A stretch of 64,000 nucleotides of DNA from Treponema brennaborense DSM 12168 (GCF_000212415.1 NC_015500.1:1612001-1676000); one strand, 5' to 3'; numbered from the stretch's first letter, positions 55,001 to 62,962 are shown. Numbers and translations: made by a program. The notes: generated by a model from the sequence alone, not told the origin.

Positions 55001-56031
55001 TTTACGAATACGCCGTCGGATTGATCACAGCTGTCAGCTCGAAACCGATTGAAGACACGGCGTATATCGCATTCAGTGATAAAATCACGGATACGACGTA
55101 CACAGCTGAAAAGCGTGCTGCAGGATTCATTCTGCCGATACCGAAAATAGGGTCTGCCAGCAGAACCGATCTCGGAGTCGGAAATGAACGAATTGAATGG
55201 ACCGCGGCCGAAAACGGCAGCGTATATAACCGAATGCTCAGCGGCTACGTTATAGAAGTGCTCAATCATAATCTGTCATCGGACTGGCAAAAAATAAAAG
55301 AACTCAAATTCGATGAAAGCGGATTTACCGCGCAGAACACGTATTCCGTAACGGTCGACAACACCGGCGGACTGCTGAAAGTGCTGCGCGACTACAAGCA
55401 CTACTTCCGCATCAGAGCCTTTACTCAAAACGCCGACGGAAAACGTACGTACAGCCCGCAGCCTACGTACACCTGGGCGGACGGAGCCGAAAACGAATAC
55501 GTCAAATGGGGCGCTCGGCAGATAACAGCGGAAGAATTCACGAAAGCGACATTAATCGGTATGAGCACAGGAATGTATAAAGCGCGCGGAACGAGCGGAT
55601 CGAATTCTGACGGCAGTAGCATACCGGGATTATCGTCAAAATCTTCTTTCAATTGGGGGCCTTCGGATTATACGATTACGCTGGACTATACGAATTACGA
55701 TGCGAAACACTTACCAAAATCAGGTACCGCAGAAGTAGCTGCCGTAAATATTTCGGGAACATTGAAAGCCCGCGGAGGCTTACTCTATAAATATCAAACA
55801 CATTACTGGACCGATTCGCCAATGACGGTGATTTATAACGGAATGTCGGGAACAATTCAATTTAACGGTGAAAATTCAAAAGACAGTTCGAACGTATCAC
55901 GTTCGTCCGGAACCGTTACGGTAGTCTGGAATAATGAAACCGTTACATATGATATGGGCAACGCTCCGGGGTTCACACTCCCGTTTGCCGTTCCCGGCGG
56001 ATACTTGAACGATACCGAGGAATGGAAATAA
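52066..56031 (+). CDS. Very large fibronectin type III lipoprotein
   Basis: A 1321-residue exported protein. The signal peptide MKRFLYLISLLFLCVSC ends in a lipobox with cysteine near 17, so it is likely lipid-anchored. Several Fn3-like domains follow: ITLSWHAVKKAVRYYVYRAA (about 60), ITVYWYMGNVDAY (about 150), then more, and VLVTWTNPTLSAGISPIYRIYRRI (about 945). A C-terminal region (about 1160-1321) is different: glycine/serine/tyrosine-rich with DYTNYDAKH and VNISGTLKARGG. It also occurs, much changed, in the next gene. Probably surface or periplasmic adhesion/sensor protein; no function is proven. First gene of a four-gene row. Confidence 0.88.
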   Translation: MKRFLYLISLLFLCVSCENQLLPIPNVQNGQNQSQTGNEATAWAAPQELSATHGQKQEITLSWHAVKKAVRYYVYRAATPYDTFKQIGETSDAKTTYTLKVPAGTDAYYKVTAVDAAGKESPFSLAVRGTSLAQPVISDIQGSSGAEDSAITVYWYMGNVDAYQSRVRYTVICSDARNTEIARIPVDGSVTATTQASFTGLTPNTSYAYRVEAYLVTAQDKIETSEAVDAATARRLRPNPPESLSAAEGTAKDNVKLTFTLPDFVDVAVSSGVYEQHALYFKIYRRAKAADGQQPAAYTPICAYFGKDADATGKVNFGSSTYEPGATVTYTDTAELTRGVRYEYKVQAFADDTTREITSDLSSAETSGWMLSAASFKTDSFRQTVGTNSEGNPAYVAAEVGFKFSWDALGKDSDYQFIIEEIKYKLEGDNGGAADTEGTVQPAAVHKSVADVNEYRRSFDLAGNGAAAVRGYYKYKLYIVPAGVTDTAQAVDSVAAVGQILVTDDTAKPKINVFSVTSGYKDKFEISWEYDASLKYELRYRNENAPEAAETVITEDELASAIPETVKTGDTVTYTDPAASGDKRTYTLYAKSSVTENTDPITAETLRTPAPLPAGYAYDSVTVKWPKIAAEKFSLSCAYADNPYNKDLNALKAELEAANLNADDGYYSYTFSKPDGYDDARVSGRPITVSVSAVSSVVKKTITLQPDETYTESQTVVTSDTTTAQLSSATMGPALVSPKATQSVGTDAITVTWKKVSGAAAYAVVRTYYETPENGIAGTPKSVQTYTVTGTDSTPTVSLSGGLDENITAAVTVKQNADGSYTLNDTAIQTVTDQNSGWQTAQSRLPWGSPYDYAIIPLVSADDMSSLEYDSAEPERIVVGGVTLTHASDPSVRVRGSTLGYGWNVQASKGWQTAALSGEATSAENTSVLVTWTNPTLSAGISPIYRIYRRIEKTDTWETISDNCKVMSYEDTTAVPGIVYEYAVGLITAVSSKPIEDTAYIAFSDKITDTTYTAEKRAAGFILPIPKIGSASRTDLGVGNERIEWTAAENGSVYNRMLSGYVIEVLNHNLSSDWQKIKELKFDESGFTAQNTYSVTVDNTGGLLKVLRDYKHYFRIRAFTQNADGKRTYSPQPTYTWADGAENEYVKWGARQITAEEFTKATLIGMSTGMYKARGTSGSNSDGSSIPGLSSKSSFNWGPSDYTITLDYTNYDAKHLPKSGTAEVAAVNISGTLKARGGLLYKYQTHYWTDSPMTVIYNGMSGTIQFNGENSKDSSNVSRSSGTVTVVWNNETVTYDMGNAPGFTLPFAVPGGYLNDTEEWK

Positions 56032-56035
56032 AATC

Positions 56036-58204
56036 ATGAAAAAAATGCTATATGCCCTTATCATTTTTCCATTATTTCTCACTTCCTGCGCGGAACTGTT
56101 CCAAGGGAAAGTGGCAATGAGCGGACTGTCAAACGGGACGCTTTCGGGACTGCTTTCCGATAAAGAAAAGATAACCGAACTTTCCGCACCGGCTCAGGTA
56201 TTCGTATCGCAAAGCAAATCGCCTTCAACGATTGACATAACCTGGCAGTCCGTAACCGGCGCCGTATCCTACCGGCTTGAACGGGCGGTCGTTTCGCCCG
56301 CTCCCGACGGTTCGTACGCACAGCCCGACGAAAGCCTGTTCAACGTTCTGGAACAGGCCGTGTACGGTACCAGCTATACCGATACCATTTTGCGGAACGT
56401 TTCTGCGTCCGCCGAAGAATACGCCAACCGGTATTATTACCGCATATCGGCCGAAAATACCCGTGAAAAATACGAACCGAGCCCGTTCACCGAGCCTGAA
56501 TACGGCACGCTGTTCGCGCCGCCTTCAAACGTGAGAGCCGACTTGGGCGAATCGACAGACAAAGTAACCGTATATTGGAACAAAACCGCCGGCGCAGCTT
56601 CGTACGACGTATACCGGGCTACCAATTCGAGCGGTGCCGGTGCGGTGCGAATTGCGAACGTTACCGGAGACAGAAATCAGTACATCAATAAAATCGACTC
56701 AAGCGAACAGGGAACCGAATTCTATTACCTCATATACGCGAACAACAGTCACGGAATACAGTCGGCGCACAGTTCGATCGCGCTCGGCTATGCGCTGGTC
56801 GCGGGCGCTCCCGGACAGCCCAAAAACGTTACGGTTACCAACGGCCGCGGAACGAGTACGGACAGCATCGCCGTCAGCTGGGATACGGTCGCCGGTATCG
56901 GCGTAACCTATTCCGTATATCGAACCAGTTCCGTCGACACTTCGTTTACTTTGCTGAAATCAGGCGCTACCGCTACGACGTATACCGACTCGAAATCGTT
57001 GAAACCCGGAATTTACTATTATTATCAGATTCAGGCGGCCACGACGGACGCGGAAACCCAAAAAGTCCTAAAAAGCAAGTTTTCTGCATCCGGCGCATCG
57101 GACGCGGTACCTGCCGAAGGGTTCGTTTTGAGTCCGCCCGACACGCTTTCCGCGATCAAAGAGGTCAAAAACAATAATGAAATAAACATCCTCAAATGGA
57201 CGCCCGCAATCGGTTCTGCCGCGGAACAGGGTTCTTACACATATGAAATCTACGGCGACAGCAGCGCGGAAGGAACTTTTTCAAATCTGCTCGAATCGGC
57301 AGCGGCGAACACGCTCACGGTCGAAGACGGATATCTTTCTGTCACCCTTTCCCAAAACAGCAGCTACTATAAAATCAAAACGAAAAACGGTTCGGTTACC
57401 AGCACGTTCAGCAGCATAACGGCACCGGCGCCGTTCGCTGCGGAAAACATTACGGCAACGCAGCGGCAGAATCTGGACGGCGCCTATATGACGGCGAACA
57501 GTTCCGGCGTGTATCCGGTCAAAATCACCTGGAACAAGCCTTCAAACGACACCCCGGCCGGCTACCACGTGTACCGATCCACCAAAGAGACAAGCGGCTA
57601 CAGAAAAATAACGGACAGCCCGATTACCGATACATTCTTTATCGATGCCGATGAAACGTCCAAAGCCGGGAAACAGTATTATTACCGGGTTCTTTCACTG
57701 AACGCACTCGGACAGGGAACCAATTACACGGATACGGCGATCGGATACGGTGCGCTGACGTACGAACAGTACATGCGCGAATACAATAAAACGGTCAAAG
57801 CTTCGCAGAAAAAACTGACGCTCATGCACAAATCGAGCGATATGGACAAGCTCGGCTCGGAATCGGTTTACGGTCTCCTCGGCGGCTCGCTCAGTTATAA
57901 TGCGAAAGTCGCGGGACTCGGCGCGCGCATTACCATGCACTACGAAAATTATGCCGATTTTTATACCGACAACGACGCTGCCAAAGGTATCTATTTTACC
58001 CTCACAGGAGACACCAACACGTCCGCAAGCATGGATGCGAGCGGCAGCATGGACGGAACGGTCGTTTGCTCCGGTATGTATCCGGGTAAAGTGTATTACG
58101 ATAAAATTCAGATAAAAGGCGGCGCGGCCGGCGGCGGGTCGTACGGTATTGAACCCGACGGATTCGCCCGGCAGGAAGTCAGCTGGCTTATAGGCGAAGA
58201 ATAA
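56036..58204 (+). CDS. Fibronectin type III lipoprotein, related to the upstream gene
   Basis: A 722-residue exported protein. Signal peptide with lipobox LTSC (cysteine about 18). Fn3-like units: IDITWQSVTGAVSYRLERA, VTVYWNKTAGAASYDVYRAT, IAVSWDTVAGIGVTYSVYRTS and VKITWNKPSNDTPAGYHVYRST. The C-terminal ~160 residues (from EQYMREYNKTVKAS) form a different domain with ITMHYENYADFY and SMDASGSMDGTVVCSGMYPGKVYY, parallel in plan to the end of the previous protein. The start follows the previous stop by four bases. Role unknown. Confidence 0.87.
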   Translation: MKKMLYALIIFPLFLTSCAELFQGKVAMSGLSNGTLSGLLSDKEKITELSAPAQVFVSQSKSPSTIDITWQSVTGAVSYRLERAVVSPAPDGSYAQPDESLFNVLEQAVYGTSYTDTILRNVSASAEEYANRYYYRISAENTREKYEPSPFTEPEYGTLFAPPSNVRADLGESTDKVTVYWNKTAGAASYDVYRATNSSGAGAVRIANVTGDRNQYINKIDSSEQGTEFYYLIYANNSHGIQSAHSSIALGYALVAGAPGQPKNVTVTNGRGTSTDSIAVSWDTVAGIGVTYSVYRTSSVDTSFTLLKSGATATTYTDSKSLKPGIYYYYQIQAATTDAETQKVLKSKFSASGASDAVPAEGFVLSPPDTLSAIKEVKNNNEINILKWTPAIGSAAEQGSYTYEIYGDSSAEGTFSNLLESAAANTLTVEDGYLSVTLSQNSSYYKIKTKNGSVTSTFSSITAPAPFAAENITATQRQNLDGAYMTANSSGVYPVKITWNKPSNDTPAGYHVYRSTKETSGYRKITDSPITDTFFIDADETSKAGKQYYYRVLSLNALGQGTNYTDTAIGYGALTYEQYMREYNKTVKASQKKLTLMHKSSDMDKLGSESVYGLLGGSLSYNAKVAGLGARITMHYENYADFYTDNDAAKGIYFTLTGDTNTSASMDASGSMDGTVVCSGMYPGKVYYDKIQIKGGAAGGGSYGIEPDGFARQEVSWLIGEE

Positions 58205-58226
58205 AAATACCATGAAAGGAAAAATT

Positions 58227-58589
58227 ATGAATAAGCAGAAATATAACGTATATGCACCGATTATCATACTGCTGTACATTGCGGCGATATGCTTCGTATC
58301 CGGCTGTGCCGAACCGAGTCCGCTGTACGGAACCTGGGCGGACAACCGCGGCGACAAAATAACGCTCATGGCGGACGGCAATTTCAACGCTACCATCACC
58401 GACGCGCTCGGCGTCGCCTCCCGCTCGGAAGGAGCCTACACGGTGCTGCTCAACGCGATTTCGTTTACCACGAACAGCGGCAAACAAATCGTTTCCGAAT
58501 GGGATATTCGCGGCAACATGCTGTATTTGACTTGGACGTCCGAAGACGGAGATCCGCTTTCACTGACTTTATACAAAACGGCCAATTAA
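58227..58589 (+). CDS. Small lipoprotein with lipocalin-like beta fold
   Basis: A 120-residue protein. Lipobox VSGC (cysteine about residue 26) after a signal helix. The mature part reads as alternating strands (LYGTWADNRGDKITLMADGNFNATI, then EGAYTVLLNAISFTTNSGKQIVSEWDIRGNMLYLTW), the plan of small lipocalin-like/calycin proteins that begin GxW. AAGGA lies about six bases before the ATG at 58227. It probably belongs to the same operon as the two large lipoproteins. Confidence 0.78.
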   Translation: MNKQKYNVYAPIIILLYIAAICFVSGCAEPSPLYGTWADNRGDKITLMADGNFNATITDALGVASRSEGAYTVLLNAISFTTNSGKQIVSEWDIRGNMLYLTWTSEDGDPLSLTLYKTAN

Positions 58590-58601
58590 CGGATGCAACA
58601 C

Positions 58602-59456
58602 ATGAAACGAACACACCCTTTATGCGCGATCATTCTTTGCGCACTTGCCGCAGCTCAGATTCAAGTGCAGGCACAGACTCGGGAAGCTTTTCCGGAATCC
58701 GCTGAACCGGCGCCGGTTCAGCTTTCGCCGCCGGCAGCTGACGGCTCGGAAGCCCCCGCCCGAAGCACGACGTCCGGCTTTCCGGCTATCGTAAACAAAC
58801 CGTTCATCGTTTTCAATGAAGGCGTTACGGGCGCCTGGGTTACCCGCGTAATCACGCAGAGCGGCAGAAGTAATTTCGTATTCCGGGACTTTCTCGGCGG
58901 AGCTTTTTTAACACTTGAAACGAAGAATATGGAACCGCTCGACAGCATGGTGCGGCTTTCCGTTTACTATCCGCTGTCGTACTCGTTCAACAAACACCCG
59001 CAGGTATCAAAAAACATGTTCAATTTTGCGTTCGATTTGTTCGCCGCACCGGTTTTCCAGCTGAATATGTGGAATTTCGTCCGGTTCAATTTGGCGCCCG
59101 GCTTGCATTTTCTGTACCAGATGGGCGACCGCTGGAACTATATCGATTTGGGAATCGGCGGCATGGCCGGGGTGGAAATGCCGATCGCCCGGCGGTGGAC
59201 GCTCAAAATAAACGGCTACCTTTCGTTCGATTACGGCAACTTCGGCACGAACCGCGACATGGAACCGTACGATTACGTGTGGCAGTATCAGCTTGATCTG
59301 GGAATCCGCTACAGCAAAAAAGCGCCGAATCGGTATTCCTACATTCCGTCGAAACGGACAGACGCGGATGATTTGGCTGATCAGCTGCTGAAAGAACGGG
59401 AAAAACAGGCAAAAAAGGAAGCGAAAGCCGCGTCAAAAGCGGAAAAATCGAACTGA
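58602..59456 (+). CDS. Exported, probable outer-membrane beta-barrel protein
   Basis: A 284-residue protein with a signal peptide (KRTHPLCAIILCALAAAQIQVQA). The mature part has alternating aromatic-rich strands (RLSVYYPLSYSF, FNFAFDLFAAPVFQLNMWNFVRFNLAPGLHFLYQ, RRWTLKINGYLSFDYG, WQYQLDLGIRYSKK), which suggests a small barrel. It ends in a highly charged lysine/glutamate/alanine helix (about 260-284), unusual after a barrel. I do not recognise a named family. Last of the four-gene row. Confidence 0.72.
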   Translation: MKRTHPLCAIILCALAAAQIQVQAQTREAFPESAEPAPVQLSPPAADGSEAPARSTTSGFPAIVNKPFIVFNEGVTGAWVTRVITQSGRSNFVFRDFLGGAFLTLETKNMEPLDSMVRLSVYYPLSYSFNKHPQVSKNMFNFAFDLFAAPVFQLNMWNFVRFNLAPGLHFLYQMGDRWNYIDLGIGGMAGVEMPIARRWTLKINGYLSFDYGNFGTNRDMEPYDYVWQYQLDLGIRYSKKAPNRYSYIPSKRTDADDLADQLLKEREKQAKKEAKAASKAEKSN

Positions 59457-59534
59457 CGGAAACAGTCCCGCTCCTGAGGCGGAGCATCGACCTGTAGACA
59501 GATAGCCGCCGTATTGCGGACCATCGCCTTAAAC

Positions 59535-60287
59535 TCAGCAGTCGCCGCCCTCCACCGCTTCCCAGGCAAGCCGGGCGGCGGACTGTTCGGCCTCTTTTTT
59601 ATTTTTGCCGCTCGCGGGGCCGTAGGTAACGCTGTGCAGATGAACGGACACCCAAAAAGTTCGGTCGTGATCAGGCCCCGTCCGCTTTACCAATTCGTAT
59701 ACCGGACATTCCTTATATTTTTTCTGATAAAATTCCTGCAGCAGCGTTTTATAGTCGCGGTGATGCTTGTTCTGCAGCACTTTCTGAATTTCGGGCACGA
59801 TCAGTTCAAGCACCAGTTTTTCCGCGGCGGAATATCCGGAATCGAGATAATAAGCGCCGATTACGGCTTCCACCGCATCGGCAAGAATGGCCTTTTTCGT
59901 CCTGCCGCCGGAAAGTTCTTCGCCCTTGCCCAGCACCAGACACGAATCGACACCGATTTCAAGCGCAATCGGCGCAAGCGTCATTTCGGACACGACGACC
60001 GATTTTATGCGTGCAAGATCGCCTTCCGGGCGTTCCAGCATCGACTCGTACAGGTACGTCGCCGTCGCCATGCCCAGCACCGCGTCTCCCAAAAATTCCA
60101 GCCGCTCGTTGTTGTACCGGGTATTTGCGCCTTCGTTGGAGTACGAACGGTGATGAAACGCCAAATCAAGCAGCTGCAGGTCGTTAAAATGAACGGAAAT
60201 TGCACGCTCGAAATCGAGCAGTTGATTTCTGCGCGCTGCGGAGAGAGTCGAATCTTTGAAAAATATATCTTTTACGTTTTTAAACAT
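59535..60287 (-). CDS. rnc: Ribonuclease III
   Basis: A 250-residue double-strand-specific endoribonuclease. NNERLEFLGDAVLGM is the signature (metal-binding E and D), followed by KKAILADAVEAVIGAYYLD, and a C-terminal dsRNA-binding domain (about 175-245) including YKTLLQEFYQKKY and GKNKKEAEQSAARLAWE. It processes rRNA precursors and dsRNA. I start at the ATG at 60287; a TTG at 60305 is also open but lies in a strong hairpin that overlaps the leader. Confidence 0.96.
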   Translation of the reverse strand: MFKNVKDIFFKDSTLSAARRNQLLDFERAISVHFNDLQLLDLAFHHRSYSNEGANTRYNNERLEFLGDAVLGMATATYLYESMLERPEGDLARIKSVVVSEMTLAPIALEIGVDSCLVLGKGEELSGGRTKKAILADAVEAVIGAYYLDSGYSAAEKLVLELIVPEIQKVLQNKHHRDYKTLLQEFYQKKYKECPVYELVKRTGPDHDRTFWVSVHLHSVTYGPASGKNKKEAEQSAARLAWEAVEGGDC

Positions 60288-60300
60288 CGCTTTAAAACGA

Positions 60301-60340
60301 AACAAGGTCTGTCCTAATTTTTTTTAGACAGACCTTTGTT
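60301..60340 (-). other. Long hairpin between acpP and rnc
   Basis: AACAAGGTCTGTC (60301-60313) pairs with the region GACAGACCTTTGTT (60327-60340), one bulge, loop mostly T on the plus strand. It may terminate acpP transcripts (few T residues follow) or be a structure in the rnc leader that RNase III itself cuts. Confidence 0.65.
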
Positions 60341-60355
60341 CTCCAGCACGAAACG

Positions 60356-60592
60356 TTATGCCTGCTGTGATTTTATGAAATCGTAAGCGTCTCTTACCGT
60401 TTCAAATTCGTTCGCTTTTTCATCGGGAATCTTCACACCCATTTCTTCTTCGATAGCGTAAACCAGTTCGTAGGTGTCAAGGCTATCCGCACCCAAATCC
60501 TGGCGGAAAGAAGAATCAAGCGAGACTTTCGCCGCATCGATTTCCAGTTTTTCAGCAATCAGCTTCTGGATCTTGTTAAACAATTCGTCCAT
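60356..60592 (-). CDS. acpP: Acyl carrier protein
   Basis: A 78-residue acidic carrier of fatty-acid synthesis. The phosphopantetheine site is GADSLDTYELVYAIEEEMGV (serine about 37), flanked by the usual acidic helices. Follows rpmF by 13 bases, a common order (rpmF then fab/acp genes). Strong promoters upstream of rpmF should drive both. Confidence 0.97.
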   Translation of the reverse strand: MDELFNKIQKLIAEKLEIDAAKVSLDSSFRQDLGADSLDTYELVYAIEEEMGVKIPDEKANEFETVRDAYDFIKSQQA

Positions 60593-60605
60593 TGTTTTCT
60601 CCTGT

Positions 60606-60791
60606 TTAGTTGCTTTCCGGTGTAATCACCTGGCGACCGCGATAAAATCCGCATTTCGGACATACGCGGTGCTGCATTATCAAGTTGCCGCAATTGCCGC
60701 ACTCGACGAGCTGGGGCGCAACCAACTTCATGTTGATCCCCCGTCTTCTCCGAGTACGAGCTTTCGACGTTTTCGCTCTGGGTACTGCCAT
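60606..60791 (-). CDS. rpmF: 50S ribosomal protein L32
   Basis: A 61-residue basic protein. MAVPRAKTSKARTRRRRG is the typical L32 start, and the zinc-ribbon cysteines CGNC and CPKC are present near 33 and 46. GAGG lies eight bases before the ATG. The first gene of the rpmF-acpP unit. Confidence 0.97.
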   Translation of the reverse strand: MAVPRAKTSKARTRRRRGINMKLVAPQLVECGNCGNLIMQHRVCPKCGFYRGRQVITPESN

Positions 60792-60835
60792 ATATTTAAC
60801 CTCGCTATATAATTTGTTATGAATATAACAGATTA

Positions 60836-60865
60836 AGAATACAACATTTTCCCTTAGCCTGTCAA
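60836..60865 (-). promoter_or_regulatory. Second (proximal) promoter of rpmF-acpP
   Basis: TTGACA (60865-60860), 18 bases, TATTCT (60841-60836). Confidence 0.6.
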
Positions 60866-60868
60866 TGC

Positions 60869-60896
60869 ATTATAACATTTTTTAAAGTTTTGTCAA
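60869..60896 (-). promoter_or_regulatory. Strong upstream promoter of rpmF-acpP
   Basis: TTGACA (60896-60891), 16 bases, TATAAT (60874-60869) with a TG one base before (extended -10). The best promoter match in the window, fitting ribosomal-protein expression. Confidence 0.85.
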
Positions 60897-60943
60897 ATAT
60901 AAAATCACATTTTTTGTAAAAATGTCATAAAAAAAATGAAATA

Positions 60944-61423
60944 TTATTTGGAAAACTTACGTTCAAGCGCGCGCGCAACCGATTCCGGAACCATGGCCGA
61001 CACGTCGCCGCCGAAAGAAGCCAGTTCCTTTATCGAACTCGATTTCAGCACGAAAAAGCGCGGTTCGGTCGGCATGAAAATGGTTTCAAGATCGGAAGCC
61101 AGCGCCTTGTTCATCAAGGATAAATCGAATTCGTACGAAAAATCACTCACGTTGCGAATCCCGCGCAGCAATACGCGCGCGCCGAGCGTTTTCGCATATT
61201 CGACGATCAGCGTATCGCACGTGTGCACGCTTACGTTGTCCCAATGGGCGGTAAGTTTTTGCAGCAGGGCAACGCGCTCTTCCGCCGAAAATAAATATCT
61301 TTTTTCTTTATTAACCGCAACGACGACGTGTATTTCACTGAAAATGGTACGGGCACGCTCGATTATATTCAGATGTCCGAACGTCGGCGGATCAAAAGAT
61401 CCCGGAAAAACAGCTGTTATCAT
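60944..61423 (-). CDS. coaD: Phosphopantetheine adenylyltransferase CoaD
   Basis: A 159-residue enzyme adding AMP to 4'-phosphopantetheine in coenzyme A synthesis. [21 protein letters not shown] (HxGH motif), [25 protein letters not shown] and the later [15 protein letters not shown] are all standard; length is normal. Divergent from the lipoprotein gene, with acpP downstream a fitting neighbour (phosphopantetheine is its prosthetic group). Confidence 0.97.
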   Translation of the reverse strand: MITAVFPGSFDPPTFGHLNIIERARTIFSEIHVVVAVNKEKRYLFSAEERVALLQKLTAHWDNVSVHTCDTLIVEYAKTLGARVLLRGIRNVSDFSYEFDLSLMNKALASDLETIFMPTEPRFFVLKSSSIKELASFGGDVSAMVPESVARALERKFSK

Positions 61424-61443
61424 ACGTTTCCAAAGTATTACAT

Positions 61444-61472
61444 TTGACGAAAAAGGTAAAGAGTTGTAAAAT
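61444..61472 (+). promoter_or_regulatory. Promoter of the lipoprotein gene, predicted leaderless
   Basis: TTGACG (61444-61449), 17 bases, TAAAAT (61467-61472), then seven bases and the ATG at 61480. Confidence 0.75.
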
Positions 61473-61479
61473 AGAAAAT

Positions 61480-62061
61480 ATGAAGAAATTTGGAATATTC
61501 CTGCCGGCGGCTGCCGCGCTTATCCCCTTTTTCGGTTGTCTTTCAACGGACTCGGTTCCCGAAACGGAACCGACGTACGTCGTCGTTTCACAAACCGAAC
61601 CCGAACAGGAAACGCATCCTGCCGAACAGACTGAGGACGATGAATACATCCGCTCAGTCAGCGCGCTCGCACAGGAAGAACAGGTTTCAAAAGACACCTT
61701 TGAAGATGATAAAAAAACGATTCTCAAAACCATACAGGATCTTGAAACGATCATGAAAAACGGCGACTATCAGGCGTGGCTGTCTCTGGTGAGTCCAGCC
61801 TCCATCGCGTATTGGAAAAATCCCCTGAATTTGAAAGAAGTGTCATCCCGTCTGCCGGTCAAGGGCTTCCAGATAAAAAGTATGGAAGATTATTTCAAAT
61901 TCATATTCATTCCGTCCCGGCAGGGACGCGTCGTTGATGAAATCCGGTATATTTCGGGTACGTCCGTCAAAGCCGTGCAGGTGCAGGACAATACGGATAT
62001 CATTTATTACTATTTTGAAAAAATAGACGATGAATGGTTTCTTTCATTGGACAGATTATAA
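61480..62061 (+). CDS. Lipoprotein of unknown function
   Basis: A 193-residue exported protein with lipobox FFGC (cysteine about residue 20). An acidic, disordered stretch (about 27-60, rich in E, T, P, Q) precedes a folded domain beginning near 75 ([33 protein letters not shown]), with later [18 protein letters not shown], the pattern of small NTF2/SnoaL-like folds. The ATG at 61480 follows a -10 box at seven bases with no Shine-Dalgarno sequence; a longer start at 61444 is rejected. Confidence 0.8.
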   Translation: MKKFGIFLPAAAALIPFFGCLSTDSVPETEPTYVVVSQTEPEQETHPAEQTEDDEYIRSVSALAQEEQVSKDTFEDDKKTILKTIQDLETIMKNGDYQAWLSLVSPASIAYWKNPLNLKEVSSRLPVKGFQIKSMEDYFKFIFIPSRQGRVVDEIRYISGTSVKAVQVQDNTDIIYYYFEKIDDEWFLSLDRL

Positions 62062-62123
62062 CATTGATTTTTTACCCGACATGAGATATACTGAATGGAA
62101 TCTGAGAGTATCAGGAGGAAATG

Positions 62124-62828
62124 ATGAAAACAGTCAGAGTTGCAGCAGCCGTATGTGCCGGTCTGTTTTGCATGAACTTGTTTGCGCAGCAGCAGCAGGT
62201 AACACGGAAAACTGAAACAACTGTTGAAGAAGAATATCTGAGCAACGTGGAGGATGTCATCATCCGGGAATTATCGCAGGCGGAAGACCGCGACAATAAA
62301 TTCGTATCACTGCAATATATTGAAAACGCACTCGCAGCCGGCAGAACGAGCCCTGATATTCAGACCGCACTGGAATCGCTTGCCGGTGAAGGCATTACGA
62401 CGCAGTCGCGAACGAACGGCCGGCTCATGAACAACTTTCCCGACGTGCGCACGAAAGCGTGCGAACTGCTGGGCCAGCTTCCCACGGAAGAATCAAAAAC
62501 CACATTGGTAAAAATCGCGCTTGCGGACAACGAACCGATGGTCGTAACGGCGGCGATCCGTTCTTTGGGCGACATCGGCATCAATTCAAACGACGAAGTC
62601 GTTTCAACGATCGCATGGGCTCAGAAAAAATTCGCCGTTTTGAATCCCACGAGCAGCCTCGCGCTTGAAATTCTGTTCGCGTACGAAAAACTCGCTCCGA
62701 CCGTACAGGATAAAGGACCGATGATTCAGTCAATATCTTCAATCGCGTCGAATTACACGTATGCTACGCCCGTCAGGACGAAAGCGCTCGACTTGCTGAA
62801 AACGTTGACCGGACAGGCGTCCCGTTAA
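62124..62828 (+). CDS. Exported HEAT-repeat-like protein
   Basis: A 234-residue protein with a signal peptide (KTVRVAAAVCAGLFCMNLFAQ). The mature part is helical; VRTKACELLGQLPTEESKTTLVKIALADNEPMVVTAAIRSLGDIG and a later VRTKALDLLKTL look like HEAT repeats, which serve as binding surfaces. Probably periplasmic. AGGAGG lies five bases before the ATG at 62124, deciding it over one three bases earlier. Confidence 0.85.
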   Translation: MKTVRVAAAVCAGLFCMNLFAQQQQVTRKTETTVEEEYLSNVEDVIIRELSQAEDRDNKFVSLQYIENALAAGRTSPDIQTALESLAGEGITTQSRTNGRLMNNFPDVRTKACELLGQLPTEESKTTLVKIALADNEPMVVTAAIRSLGDIGINSNDEVVSTIAWAQKKFAVLNPTSSLALEILFAYEKLAPTVQDKGPMIQSISSIASNYTYATPVRTKALDLLKTLTGQASR

Positions 62829-62840
62829 CGGCAAAACAAA

Positions 62841-62865
62841 AAGGACATCCTAAAAGGATGTCCTT
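62841..62865. terminator. Bidirectional terminator between HEAT gene and tRNA-Arg
   Basis: AAGGACATCC (62841-62850) pairs perfectly with GGATGTCCTT (62856-62865), loop TAAAA. T-rich read-out on the minus strand (for tRNA-Arg); weaker on the plus strand. Confidence 0.9.
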
Positions 62866-62877
62866 AGTTTATGGGAA

Positions 62878-62951
62878 CGAGAGATACAGGATTCGAACCT
62901 GCCACCTTCGCCTCCGGAGGGCGACGCTCTATCCAAATGAGCTAATCTCTC
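62878..62951 (-). tRNA. tRNA-Arg (anticodon CCG)
   Basis: Acceptor GAGAGAT pairs with ATCTCTC; the anticodon loop CTCCGGA gives CCG; the T arm has GGTTCGAATCC. The 74-base gene has discriminator G and no encoded CCA. Confidence 0.95.
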
Positions 62952-62962
62952 ACGCGGTTATT

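Noticed and set aside
52066-58204. The two Fn3 genes as one gene broken by a frameshift
   Set aside because: Each has its own signal peptide and lipobox and a proper C-terminal domain.
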